Source: UBA4416 sp964541155 (GTDB lineage Bacteria; Bacteroidota; Bacteroidia; B-17B0; Aurantibacillaceae). From it: 64,000 nt of DNA. Under the pieces are notes generated by a model that was given only the letters and a program-made list of their open reading frames with translations, ran no database searches and was not told the DNA's origin. The stretch covers positions 62,001 through 126,000 of the forward strand of contig CAZIPC010000006.1 of the NCBI GenBank assembly GCA_964541155.1, given 5' to 3'. The translations under genes and the position numbers were made by a program. Positions 9,304 through 17,981 of the stretch are shown here, in pieces; position 1 is the stretch's first letter; every line of letters begins with the position of its first letter.

Positions 9304-9911
9304 AGCCAAATGAAAATTTAACTACCAAAGCTGTATACGACTATAATCTTATTCAGTTAGCACTGCATAAAGGAGATCAAAAAGCCTATGCTGAGTTATT
9401 ACAGCGCTATCGAGAGTCTGTTTATTATACAATGTTACGAATGTGTAATAACAAAGAAGATGCCGATGATTTAACTATAGAAGCATTTGGTAGAGCATTT
9501 AAGCGTTTAAATCAATATACACCAACGTATGCATTTAGTACTTGGCTTTTTAAGATAGCTACCAATAATGCAATTGATTTTTTAAGAAATAAAAAGAAAA
9601 ATACTTCCATCTCATTAGATTTTAAAATGGAAAATGATGAAGGTCAAGAGTTTTCTAAAAGTATCACTTCTCAAACATTAGATCCGGAGGAGCATATAAT
9701 AAAAAAACAAAAAATTAATATGTTAAGAGTGGTTGTAGATAAGCTTAAACCACGTTATAAAGAATTAGTAGAAATGCGCTATTATGAAGAATTAAGTTAT
9801 GATGAAATTGCGGAAAAGCTTGATTTACCTGTTGGTACCGTAAAAGCACAATTATTTCGTGCAAGAGAATTTCTTTTTAACATTCTTAAAAATCAAGAAA
9901 ATAAAATATAA
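9291..9911 (+). CDS. Sigma-70 family (ECF-type) RNA polymerase sigma factor
   Basis: 206 residues with region 2 (DADDLTIEAFGRAFKRL, then STWLFKIATNNAIDFLR) and region 4 (ELSYDEIAEKLDLPVGTVKAQLFRARE), the helix-turn-helix recognising the -35/-33 element. No region 1.1 or 3 is seen, so it is ECF-like. No anti-sigma factor is encoded next to it. It is placed between a glycosyltransferase (13-base overlap) and rsmG (stop and ATG adjacent), suggesting constitutive co-expression rather than the usual sigma/anti-sigma autoregulated pair. Confidence 0.92.
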   Translation: MEELKPNENLTTKAVYDYNLIQLALHKGDQKAYAELLQRYRESVYYTMLRMCNNKEDADDLTIEAFGRAFKRLNQYTPTYAFSTWLFKIATNNAIDFLRNKKKNTSISLDFKMENDEGQEFSKSITSQTLDPEEHIIKKQKINMLRVVVDKLKPRYKELVEMRYYEELSYDEIAEKLDLPVGTVKAQLFRAREFLFNILKNQENKI

Positions 9912-10541
9912 ATGATAACCTCTGATATATTAATTAAATACTTTCCAAATATTACACAACATCAAAAGCAACAGTTTGATAAATTGTATGATTTATACAC
10001 ATTTTGGAATTCTCAAATTAATGTTATTTCTAGGAAAGACAGTGATTTACTTTATGAACGACATGTGCTACATTCATTAGGAATTGCAAAGGTAATGTCT
10101 TTTAAACCTGGTACTAAAATACTAGATGTTGGTTGTGGCGGTGGATTTCCTGGCATTCCATTAGCTATTATGTTTCCAGACTCATCATTTCATTTAGTAG
10201 ATTCAATTGGAAAAAAAATAAAAGTTGTTACAGAAGTAGCAGCTGGTATTGGTTTAACAAATTTAACCGCACAACATGAGCGTGCCGAAAAAATAACTGA
10301 TAAATATCATTTTATTGTGAGTCGTGCTGTGACTGCATTTCCTGAGTTTTACAACTGGATTTATAAAAAAATATTAAAAGATAATTTTAATGATTTACCT
10401 AATGGTATTTTGTATTTAAAGGGAGGGGATCTTCGTGAAGAGTTTGGTTACCACTATGACAAAGCTGTATTTTATGATTTAAAAAAATATTTCGAAGAAG
10501 AATTTTTTGACACCAAAAAAGTAGTGTATTATAAATTGTGA
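9912..10541 (+). CDS. rsmG: 16S rRNA (guanine-527-N7)-methyltransferase RsmG
   Basis: 209 residues; class I SAM methyltransferase with the RsmG hallmark ILDVGCGGGFPGIPLAI near residue 72 and LVDSIGKKIKVV after it, plus the RNA-contact VSRAVTAFPEF. It methylates N7 of G527 in the 530 loop of 16S rRNA; loss gives low-level streptomycin resistance in other bacteria. Last gene of a three-gene operon that ends at the hairpin terminator 10595-10623. Confidence 0.95.
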   Translation: MITSDILIKYFPNITQHQKQQFDKLYDLYTFWNSQINVISRKDSDLLYERHVLHSLGIAKVMSFKPGTKILDVGCGGGFPGIPLAIMFPDSSFHLVDSIGKKIKVVTEVAAGIGLTNLTAQHERAEKITDKYHFIVSRAVTAFPEFYNWIYKKILKDNFNDLPNGILYLKGGDLREEFGYHYDKAVFYDLKKYFEEEFFDTKKVVYYKL

Positions 10542-10594
10542 TGATACATAAACTACCTATTTATTTTAATAATTTCATAAAATTAGATATAATT

Positions 10595-10623
10595 AAAAAG
10601 CCACTCCTAAAGAGTGGCTTTTT
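10595..10623. terminator. Bidirectional intrinsic terminator between rsmG and transaldolase
   Basis: AAAAAGCCACTC, loop CTAAA, GAGTGGCTTTTT: a perfect 12-base inverted repeat flanked by A and T runs, so it can end transcripts from rsmG on the forward strand and from the convergent transaldolase gene on the reverse strand. Confidence 0.9.
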
Positions 10624-10644
10624 AATTAAACAAAATAAATTAAG

Positions 10645-11292
10645 TTATTTTTTAGCATCTGCTAAAAATTGAGCTAATCCTTTGTCTGTTAATGGATGAT
10701 TCAATAAAGCGGCAATAGCACTTAATGGAGCCGTAATCACATCTGCACCAATTTTAGCACATTGTATAATATGCATAGGATGACGAACTGAAGCAGCTAA
10801 AATTTCAGTTTCAAATCCGTAATTATCATAAATTGTTCTAATATCATCAATTAAATCCATTCCGTCTTGGCTAATATCGTCTAATCGGCCAACAAACGGA
10901 GATACATAAGTTGCACCTGCCTTAGCAGCAAGTAAAGCTTGACCTGCAGAAAAAACTAAAGTACAGTTTGTTTTAATCCCTTTATCACTAAAGTATTTAA
11001 TAGCTTTTACACCTTCTTTTATCATAGGTATTTTAACTACAATTCGTGGGTGTAAATCGGCTAGCATTTCGCCTTCTCTTACCATTCCTTCAAAATCTGT
11101 AGAAATCACTTCCGCACTTACATCTCCAGTTGTAATATTACAAATATCAACATAGTGCTTTAAAATGTTGTCTTGTCCTTTAATGCCTTCTTTAGCCATT
11201 AAAGATGGGTTTGTTGTTACCCCATCTAATACGCCAAGGTCTTGAGCTTCTTTAATTTGATCTAAATTTGCTGTATCGATAAAAAATTTCAT
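10645..11292 (-). CDS. Transaldolase (TalC/fructose-6-phosphate aldolase-like)
   Basis: 215-residue (beta/alpha)8 enzyme starting MKFFIDTANLDQIKEA, with GVTTNPSLMAKEG near residue 27 and the Schiff-base Lys in KTNCTLVFSAGQALLA (about residue 110). Short single-domain proteins of this type act as transaldolases of the pentose phosphate pathway or as fructose-6-phosphate aldolases; in bacteria lacking TalB they are usually transaldolases. The ATG at 11292 gives the conserved N terminus; 16 extra upstream codons look non-coding. The split transketolase at 13.4-17.7 kb works in the same pathway. Confidence 0.92.
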   Translation of the reverse strand: MKFFIDTANLDQIKEAQDLGVLDGVTTNPSLMAKEGIKGQDNILKHYVDICNITTGDVSAEVISTDFEGMVREGEMLADLHPRIVVKIPMIKEGVKAIKYFSDKGIKTNCTLVFSAGQALLAAKAGATYVSPFVGRLDDISQDGMDLIDDIRTIYDNYGFETEILAASVRHPMHIIQCAKIGADVITAPLSAIAALLNHPLTDKGLAQFLADAKK

Positions 11293-11380
11293 AGTGGATT
11301 TTTTTTGTAAATTTAAAATAACCATAAATACAAAATACATTTGTTTGTAGATTGTTTAAACTTTATTTTTATAGGTAATA

Positions 11381-12076
11381 ATGCAAAAAAAGAAAATAGT
11401 TTTTTTTAGTGGAGCTGGAATAAGTGCAGAAAGTGGGATTAAAACATTCAGAGATTCTGGAGGATTGTGGGAACAATATAAAATAGAGGATGTAGCAACT
11501 TTTGAAGCTTGGAAAAAAAATCCACAATTAGTGTTAGATTTCTATAATCAACGAAGAAAGCAAATTATAGAAGCAGTTCCCAATAAAGCACATGTATCAA
11601 TAGCAAAACTTCAGGAAGATTATGATGTTACTATAATTACTCAAAATATAGATGATTTACATGAGAGAGCGGGTAGCAAAAACGTATTGCATTTACATGG
11701 CGAAATTATGAAGGGCAGAAGTACTATTGATTCTAAATTAATATATCCATTAAATCATTGGGAATTAAAAATTGGCCATTTGTGCGAAAAAGGCTCTCAA
11801 ATTCGACCCCATATTGTTTGGTTTGGCGAATCGGTTACCGAAATGGATAATGCTATTAATTTAGCAAAACAAGCTGATGTATTTGTAACTATTGGAACAT
11901 CTTTAAATGTTTATCCTGCCGCTAATTTAATACATGTTGTTGAAAATTATATCCCTAAATTTTTGATAGATCCAGGGAATTTTAATTTAAATTCAGTGAA
12001 AAATATCAATTTTATACAGACTAATGCTACAGAGGGGATTAGTATTTTAATTGAAAAAATAAATGATGTTATTTAA
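11381..12076 (+). CDS. Sirtuin NAD-dependent protein deacylase, class III (SIRT5/CobB-like), zinc cysteines absent
   Basis: 231 residues with the NAD-binding SGAGISAESGIKTFRDSGG, the TQNIDDLHERAG motif and the catalytic His in HLHGE (about residue 106). Tyr55 and Arg58 in DFYNQRRK match the YxxR pair that in SIRT5 and CobB binds succinyl or malonyl lysine, so desuccinylase activity is plausible. The region between HLHGE and RPHIVWFGE contains only one Cys and no CxxC pairs, so the structural zinc site is missing, a condition seen in some bacterial sirtuins. NAD-site GTSLNVYPA is intact. Confidence 0.9.
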   Translation: MQKKKIVFFSGAGISAESGIKTFRDSGGLWEQYKIEDVATFEAWKKNPQLVLDFYNQRRKQIIEAVPNKAHVSIAKLQEDYDVTIITQNIDDLHERAGSKNVLHLHGEIMKGRSTIDSKLIYPLNHWELKIGHLCEKGSQIRPHIVWFGESVTEMDNAINLAKQADVFVTIGTSLNVYPAANLIHVVENYIPKFLIDPGNFNLNSVKNINFIQTNATEGISILIEKINDVI

Positions 12077-12114
12077 AAGTATGTTTTATCTATCTTTATA
12101 AAAATAAGTATATT

Positions 12115-13350
12115 ATGAGTAATCCATCTACCGTTAAATGCCCAAATTGTAAACATGAATTTCCTATAGGAAATGCTTTAGCACAAGAAATTGAAAATGA
12201 AATTAGAGCGAAATACTTAAAAGTATATAACGATGATAAACAAAAGCTTGAATTAGAAAAAATTCAGGTTAATAAATTAATGGAGCAGGCAAAATTAGAT
12301 GCTGAAAATCAAGAGAAAATAATTGCTGATAAAATAAGATTACAGAGAGCTGTTTTAGAACAGGAGGCTATAAAAAAAGCTTCAGAAGAAGTTGATATAC
12401 GCGTGAAGATGATGGAAAAAGAGTTGCAAGAAAAAACAGAAAAAATAAAGGAGGCTCAAGTTAAGGAATTAGAGTTGATGCAAAAAGAAAAAGCTTTTTT
12501 AGAAAAACAAGAATTATTTGCCGTTGAACTAGAAAAGCAAATATTAGAAAGAGAAAAAGTAATAGAAGAACGTTTTAAACAAAAAGAAGCCGAAAAAACT
12601 GATTTTAAAGTTAAAGAGTTAGAAAAAAAATTAGCAGACCAATTGATTTTAATAGAAACTATGCAAAGAAAAGCTGAGCAGGGATCTACACAAATGCAAG
12701 GAGAGGTTCAAGAATTAGCTTTAGAGGAATTATTAAGAGCTACATTTCCGTTTGACATAGTTGATGAAGTGGGTAAAGGTGTTAAAGGAGCTGATGCGAT
12801 ACAAACAGTTAAAAATGCTTTAGGACAAGTATGTGGCAAAATTATTTATGAAAGTAAAAATACTAAAGCCTTTGGAGGAGATTGGATTGATAAGTTAAAA
12901 CATGATATGAGAGCTTCTCAAGCAGATATTGCTGTTATTGTTACTGAAACTATGCCAAAAGATATGGATAGATTTGGAATGAAAGATGGCGTTTGGATTT
13001 GTAATTTTTCAGAAATTAAATCATTATCTTATGTTTTAAGAGATAGTTTAATAAAAATTTATGCAGCACAAGCTAGTCAAGAAAACAAAGGAGATAAAAT
13101 GAGTATGTTATATTCATATCTAACTGGAACCGAATTTAGGCAACAGATAGAGGCTATAGTAGAAGGATTTACCGAATTACAATTTGGAATTCAAAGAGAG
13201 AAAAATGCCATGCAAAAGATATGGAAAGAGCGAGAAAAACAATTAGAAAAAGTATTATTAAATACAACTAATTTTTATGGTTCTGTTAAGGGTATTGCAG
13301 GTAATGCAATTGGTGATATTAAATTATTAGACTTGGGAGAGGATGAATAA
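12115..13350 (+). CDS. DUF2130 coiled-coil protein
   Basis: 411 residues. It opens with a CPNCKHEF zinc-knuckle-like pair, then a long Glu/Lys-rich coiled coil (about residues 30-200) and a C-terminal globular domain with IIYESKNTKAFGGDWIDKLK, matching the DUF2130 family. The C-terminal part, with conserved Asp/Glu and a YESKNT motif, resembles restriction-endonuclease-like folds, but activity is unknown to me. Single gene ending at the terminator 13368-13403. Confidence 0.85.
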   Translation: MSNPSTVKCPNCKHEFPIGNALAQEIENEIRAKYLKVYNDDKQKLELEKIQVNKLMEQAKLDAENQEKIIADKIRLQRAVLEQEAIKKASEEVDIRVKMMEKELQEKTEKIKEAQVKELELMQKEKAFLEKQELFAVELEKQILEREKVIEERFKQKEAEKTDFKVKELEKKLADQLILIETMQRKAEQGSTQMQGEVQELALEELLRATFPFDIVDEVGKGVKGADAIQTVKNALGQVCGKIIYESKNTKAFGGDWIDKLKHDMRASQADIAVIVTETMPKDMDRFGMKDGVWICNFSEIKSLSYVLRDSLIKIYAAQASQENKGDKMSMLYSYLTGTEFRQQIEAIVEGFTELQFGIQREKNAMQKIWKEREKQLEKVLLNTTNFYGSVKGIAGNAIGDIKLLDLGEDE

Positions 13351-13367
13351 GTACATTTTACATTTAT

Positions 13368-13403
13368 AAAAAAGGCTTTTATTTATTGATAAAAGCCTTT
13401 TTT
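13368..13403. terminator. Bidirectional intrinsic terminator after the DUF2130 gene
   Basis: AAAAAAGGCTTTTAT and ATAAAAGCCTTTTTT are inverted copies around a short loop, with A and T runs on both sides. It separates the forward DUF2130 gene from the convergent transketolase operon. Confidence 0.88.
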
Positions 13404-13413
13404 ATTTTTCTAA

Positions 13414-14367
13414 TTATTTTCTTTTCATCACTTTATGAACTGCATGAATAATATCAATGGTATCTAGTTTGTATTTTGTCATTAATTCATCTGGAGTACC
13501 ACTTTCACCAAAACTATCATCAACAGCTACAAATTCTTGTGGGGTAGGGTTGTGGCGAGATAATAGTTGAGCTACGCTATCTCCTAATCCTCCATGCATT
13601 TGATGCTCCTCTGCAGTAACAACACATCTGGTTTTTTTAATTGAGTTCAATATTGCTTCATTATCCAATGGCTTAATTGTATGTATATTAATAATTTCAG
13701 CAGATATTCCTTGCTCTGCTAATTTTTCTCCGGCTTCAATAGCTTTCCATGTTAGGTGGCCAGTAGCAATAATTGTAACATCTGTTCCTTCATTTAGCAT
13801 GATAGCTTTTCCAATTTCAAATTTTTGATCAGCGGGTGTGAAATTAGGAACTGTAGGTCTCCCAAAACGCAGATACACAGGTCCTTCATATTCTGCAATT
13901 GCAATAGTAGCTGCTTTTGTTTGATTATAATCACATGGATTAATAACACACATGTGAGGTAACATTTTCATTAATCCAATGTCTTCTAATATTTGATGAG
14001 TAGCACCATCTTCTCCTAGTGTTAAACCAGCATGCGAAGCACATATTTTAACATTTTTACCAGAGTAAGCAACACTTTGACGTATTTGATCATAAACACG
14101 ACCTGTACTAAAATTAGCAAATGTTCCTGTAAATGGTATTTTACCACCGATAGTTAATCCTGCTGCAATTCCAATCATATTTGCTTCTGCAATCCCTACT
14201 TGGAAAAATCGATCAGGGTTTTCAGCTTTAAAGGCATCCATTTTTAAAGAGCCAATTAAATCGGCACATAATGCTACTACGTTGGGATTAGTTTGCCCTA
14301 AGTGTTGCAAACCAGCTCCAAATCCAGAGCGTGTATCTTTTTTTTCTGTGTATGTATATTTTTTCAT
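13414..14367 (-). CDS. Transketolase, C-terminal subunit (pyrimidine-binding and C domains)
   Basis: 317 residues covering the second half of transketolase: QVGIAEANMIGIAAGL holds the catalytic Glu that activates thiamine diphosphate, followed by LGEDGATHQ, VYLRFGRP and the C-terminal HQMHGGLGDSVAQLL. It pairs with the N-terminal subunit at 16862-17710. The two are usually adjacent in split transketolases; here two other genes lie between them on the same tightly packed operon (6-base gap to the vWA gene). Confidence 0.92.
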   Translation of the reverse strand: MKKYTYTEKKDTRSGFGAGLQHLGQTNPNVVALCADLIGSLKMDAFKAENPDRFFQVGIAEANMIGIAAGLTIGGKIPFTGTFANFSTGRVYDQIRQSVAYSGKNVKICASHAGLTLGEDGATHQILEDIGLMKMLPHMCVINPCDYNQTKAATIAIAEYEGPVYLRFGRPTVPNFTPADQKFEIGKAIMLNEGTDVTIIATGHLTWKAIEAGEKLAEQGISAEIINIHTIKPLDNEAILNSIKKTRCVVTAEEHQMHGGLGDSVAQLLSRHNPTPQEFVAVDDSFGESGTPDELMTKYKLDTIDIIHAVHKVMKRK

Positions 14368-14373
14368 AATAAT

Positions 14374-15771
14374 TTAATTTAATTTAATATTGGTTGTTAT
14401 TGAAGATGAAACATTAAATTTTTTTTCAATAGTATTGCTATTTTGTTTTGAGTTTTCGTACCTAAATTCAAGTTTATAATTACCGGGTTGAAGATAAATA
14501 ATTTCATTTTGTAAATTTGTATTTAAGTTGCATACCCATGTCATTTTTTTTCCATCATCTAAAAAAATACTTCCATACCCAATTCCTCCTTTTGTAATAT
14601 ATACATTACCTGACGTTGGTACTTTGATAGTATTAGTTGTACTTTGTAGTATTTCAATATTGTTTAGGTTTATTCTAGGGAGAGTCAATATTTCTAAATC
14701 ATATTTGCCAACTATATATTTATCAGTTTTCCCAAAATCTTGTATGTTTAAAGTATTCATTTCTCCTTTTTTTCTTACTACACAAGTTGGATAATACTTA
14801 TTCAAGGTTCCTTCTAATTCTAATTTTAAATAACCTTGAGGAGCATCAACAGGAATGATATTATGTTTTCCTTGTTTAATGATAATATTTTTTTTCTCAA
14901 TAGGAGGAATCGTGTGAATAATTAAATCGTAAGTTCTACTTGGGCTTAATACAAGTGTATCAGGGTTTCCTCTGTGGTTTAAAGTGTGTAAATAATTATA
15001 TTTAATTTGTTTAGTGTTAGAATCATAAAAAGTCATATTTACATCTGTTTCAGTAGCTTGTTTGTTAATGTCTAATAAATCAACTTGCACTGTGGTTTGT
15101 GAAATAGCTTCGGTTAGTACTAAATTTAAAACATCTTTAAAATTAGCTTCATTGCTTACATCATAAAATTTACCCATGCATCCAAATGCATCTGCAAATT
15201 TCACATCTAACCCAACTCCTATCACAAAAGGTCTTAAAAAAATACCTTTTTTTTGTAATTCGGCAGATACCTGACAAGGTAATCCTCCACATTCTTCAAT
15301 GCCATCTGTTATTAAAATAATAATATTTCTACAATTACTACAAGGGGTAAAATCATTAGCGCTTTCTCCTAATGAATAAGCAATGGGTGTTGTTCCTAGG
15401 GGTTCTAGTTTTTGTATTTTTTGTTTAATTAATGGTGCTGATTTTAAGGCCGAAGAAAATGGAATTTCTAGTTTTGTGTCTTTACAATTTCGTTCAGGTT
15501 TTATAAAAGTTTGATGTCCGTAACAACGGAGTGCTAGCTCAAGATTAGGAATAGTTTTTAAGCTGTCTAAAAATTCTCCCATTATTTTTTTAGCAACTTC
15601 TATTTTTATATTGCTATTCCATGGCGCATACATACTGTATGAGTCATCAAAAATAAATAGTATGCGATTGATGGGTTGTGAACATAACCTAAAAGAAAAT
15701 AATAGCAAAGCAATACTAAAACTTAATGATTTAATATTTGTTTTTAATGATATCATTTTTACTTCTAGCAT
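14374..15771 (-). CDS. Secreted von Willebrand factor A domain protein
   Basis: 465 residues. A signal peptide (hydrophobic SFSIALLLFSFRLCSQ) precedes a vWA domain with an intact MIDAS: FDDSYSMYAPW (DxSxS), a Thr region TTPIAYSLGES, and LITDGIEECGG. A Cys-rich patch (CxxC, CGGLPC) lies within it. The remainder is beta-rich and unassigned, perhaps Ig-like modules. Resembles calcium- or magnesium-dependent adhesion/assembly proteins exported to the envelope. The ATG at 15756 is an alternative start giving a tighter signal peptide. It sits between transketolase halves with gaps of 6 and 9 bases. Confidence 0.75.
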   Translation of the reverse strand: MLEVKMISLKTNIKSLSFSIALLLFSFRLCSQPINRILFIFDDSYSMYAPWNSNIKIEVAKKIMGEFLDSLKTIPNLELALRCYGHQTFIKPERNCKDTKLEIPFSSALKSAPLIKQKIQKLEPLGTTPIAYSLGESANDFTPCSNCRNIIILITDGIEECGGLPCQVSAELQKKGIFLRPFVIGVGLDVKFADAFGCMGKFYDVSNEANFKDVLNLVLTEAISQTTVQVDLLDINKQATETDVNMTFYDSNTKQIKYNYLHTLNHRGNPDTLVLSPSRTYDLIIHTIPPIEKKNIIIKQGKHNIIPVDAPQGYLKLELEGTLNKYYPTCVVRKKGEMNTLNIQDFGKTDKYIVGKYDLEILTLPRINLNNIEILQSTTNTIKVPTSGNVYITKGGIGYGSIFLDDGKKMTWVCNLNTNLQNEIIYLQPGNYKLEFRYENSKQNSNTIEKKFNVSSSITTNIKLN

Positions 15772-15780
15772 TTTGGCGCT

Positions 15781-16836
15781 TTAATTTAAAATTGTTGTAT
15801 GAGTAGTAGTTACATATTTTTTTCTTATAGCTTTTAAACAAGGTTTTTCAACAAAGACCATTATTAAAAAAGATATAATAAGCATTAAAAATAAGGTTAT
15901 ACTGATTGCCACCCACATATTAAGATGATAATTATTTGTTAGGATTGGGATAATAATATTACTTCCAATAAACTGATGTATTAAATATAATACAAAAGAA
16001 ATATTACCTAGCCATAACGTAATTTTATTTGAAATAAAACTTAGTTTACCATATATAAATAGTATAAAAACTAAATAAAAAACACTTATAACTAAAACAT
16101 ATTGTTGATATGAAATAAAACCTCTGTTGTTGTATAGTCTATCAAAAATATATAACTGAATAGTGTAACTAATTATTAAAAGTGCCCATCTATAAAACGT
16201 TTTTTTATCAAATTTCATTTTATATAAAATAATGCCTGAATAAAATAAAGGGAAATAGATAAGTAATGGAATACCATTCGTGATTTTAAAGATGGTTTCG
16301 TGAGCTAAAAGTTCGTCAATAAAAAATCTATTACATAATGGTAGTATTAAGCAAATAGCTCCAATAAATTCAATGTATTGTTTCTTGTTAAATAAAATAA
16401 ATAGTAAAATAAAGAAATAAAAGAGTAATTCAATGATTAAAGTCCAGTAAGAGCCATCAATTTCAGTACTATTAAAGTAATATTGAAACATTGTTAGATT
16501 TAAAAAATACCTTAATGTTAAATTAGGCTCTGTTTTAGTAATAAGATTAAAATGATAGGCTAAGGCTATTGTCAGTGTTGTTAGAGTTACACATACCCAA
16601 TATGCAGGGTATAATCTCGAAAATCGATTTACTAAAAAAGATTTCCAATTGTTCGTGTTTTCAATAGTTAAAAGAATAACAAATCCGCTTATTATAAAAA
16701 AAAGATCTACGCCAATACATCCAATACTAAAATAGGACTGTTCTGTATTTTTAGTAATAGTATAATGAAAAAGCACAACCATTAATGCAGCTATGCCTCT
16801 TAAAGCATCTAATTCGTAAATTCTTTTTTGTAACAT
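15781..16836 (-). CDS. Acyltransferase family 3 membrane protein (OafA/YrhL-like)
   Basis: 351 residues with about ten hydrophobic segments. The N-terminal YELDALRGIAALMVVLFHY contains the catalytic His and the RGIAA motif of acyltransferase_3, and GCIGVDLFFIISGFVIL follows. The family O-acylates envelope sugars such as lipopolysaccharide O-units or exopolysaccharide. It has no SGNH extension. Third from the end in the transketolase operon, 25 bases after the N-terminal subunit. Confidence 0.88.
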   Translation of the reverse strand: MLQKRIYELDALRGIAALMVVLFHYTITKNTEQSYFSIGCIGVDLFFIISGFVILLTIENTNNWKSFLVNRFSRLYPAYWVCVTLTTLTIALAYHFNLITKTEPNLTLRYFLNLTMFQYYFNSTEIDGSYWTLIIELLFYFFILLFILFNKKQYIEFIGAICLILPLCNRFFIDELLAHETIFKITNGIPLLIYFPLFYSGIILYKMKFDKKTFYRWALLIISYTIQLYIFDRLYNNRGFISYQQYVLVISVFYLVFILFIYGKLSFISNKITLWLGNISFVLYLIHQFIGSNIIIPILTNNYHLNMWVAISITLFLMLIISFLIMVFVEKPCLKAIRKKYVTTTHTTILN

Positions 16837-16861
16837 CTTAGATGAATTCTAAAAATTAACT

Positions 16862-17710
16862 TTAGTAATCACCTAATGTTTCTTCTAGCTGATTTAATGC
16901 TTTAGATAATTGTTCATCGTTAGGAGCAGAGCCATGCCATTTATGTGTTCCCATCATAAAATCAACTCCAGCACCCATTTCTGTTTTCATAATATTTACT
17001 ATGGGTTTGCCTTTTCCGATAAAAGATTTAGATTTTTCTAAACCTTCAATTACAGAAGTCATATCATTTCCTTTTTCTGTTTCAACTACTTGCCAACCAA
17101 AAGCTTCAAATTTAGATTTTAGATTACCTAACGATAATACATGTTCAACATCACCGTCTATTTGACGCCCATTGTAATCAATAGTAGCAATATAGTTATC
17201 AACTTTATTGGCTGAAGCATATAAAACAGCTTCCCAAATTTGTCCTTCCTGCAATTCACCATCGCCATGCAAACTGTAAATTATTGAGCTATCATGATTT
17301 AATTTTTTTGCTAAGGCAGCTCCAATAGCTACACTCATTCCTTGCCCTAATGACCCACTAGCTATTCGTACACCAGGTAAATGATCGTGTGTTGTAGGAT
17401 GCCCTTGTAAACGAGTGTTTAAGCGACGAAACGTTTTTAATTCTTCTACTGGAAAATAACCACAACGAGCCAAAACACTGTAATAAACTGGAGAAATATG
17501 ACCATTACTTAAAAAGAATAAATCTTCTCCTTTACCATCCATTGTGAAATTTTTAGGATTGTGATGCATAACGCCATTATATAGTGCTACTAAAAAATCC
17601 GTGCATCCCAAAGACCCACCTGGGTGACCAGAACTAACGGCATGAACCATACGTACAATGTCGCGACGAACCTGAGTTGATAATTTTTGAAGTTGAGATA
17701 TATCTGCCAT
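16862..17710 (-). CDS. Transketolase, N-terminal subunit (thiamine diphosphate-binding)
   Basis: 282 residues. HAVSSGHPGGSLGCTD at the start, LSNGHISPVYYSVLA, RIASGSLGQGMSVAIGAA, and the thiamine diphosphate/Mg motif HGDGELQEGQIWEA are all present. Together with the C-terminal subunit it forms an active transketolase of the non-oxidative pentose phosphate pathway. First gene of a four-gene reverse operon; a -7 box is found 18-25 bases upstream. Confidence 0.92.
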   Translation of the reverse strand: MADISQLQKLSTQVRRDIVRMVHAVSSGHPGGSLGCTDFLVALYNGVMHHNPKNFTMDGKGEDLFFLSNGHISPVYYSVLARCGYFPVEELKTFRRLNTRLQGHPTTHDHLPGVRIASGSLGQGMSVAIGAALAKKLNHDSSIIYSLHGDGELQEGQIWEAVLYASANKVDNYIATIDYNGRQIDGDVEHVLSLGNLKSKFEAFGWQVVETEKGNDMTSVIEGLEKSKSFIGKGKPIVNIMKTEMGAGVDFMMGTHKWHGSAPNDEQLSKALNQLEETLGDY

Positions 17711-17727
17711 AAGTGTTGATTTTATTG

Positions 17728-17735
17728 CAAAAATA
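17728..17735 (-). promoter_or_regulatory. Bacteroidota -7 box (TATTTTTG) for the transketolase operon
   Basis: The reverse strand reads TATTTTTG, matching TAnnTTTG, 18 bases before the ATG of the N-terminal transketolase subunit. The -33 element is not clear. Confidence 0.4.
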
Positions 17736-17891
17736 ACATTTGATAAGCCTATATTACCTTAGTGTTGATAATAATAACAGGATGTTAAAAAATAACAGAA
17801 TAAATGATTTATACACAATAAAAACTACCTAATTGTTAAAAACTGCACAACAATGCTATTATTTATAGCAAAGCTTAGTAATCGATTTTAA

Positions 17892-17899
17892 TATATTTG
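17892..17899 (+). promoter_or_regulatory. Bacteroidota -7 box (TATATTTG) for ychF
   Basis: TATATTTG about 82 bases upstream of the ychF ATG. No TTG at the expected spacing. The intergenic stretch 17711-17981 otherwise shows no gene or strong hairpin. Confidence 0.4.
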
Positions 17900-17981
17900 C
17901 AAATTAAATTAATCACAAAGTGTTTAGAATTAAGATACTATTAAGTTCCTAAATACTTTAACATTCAAATTATTATAAAAT

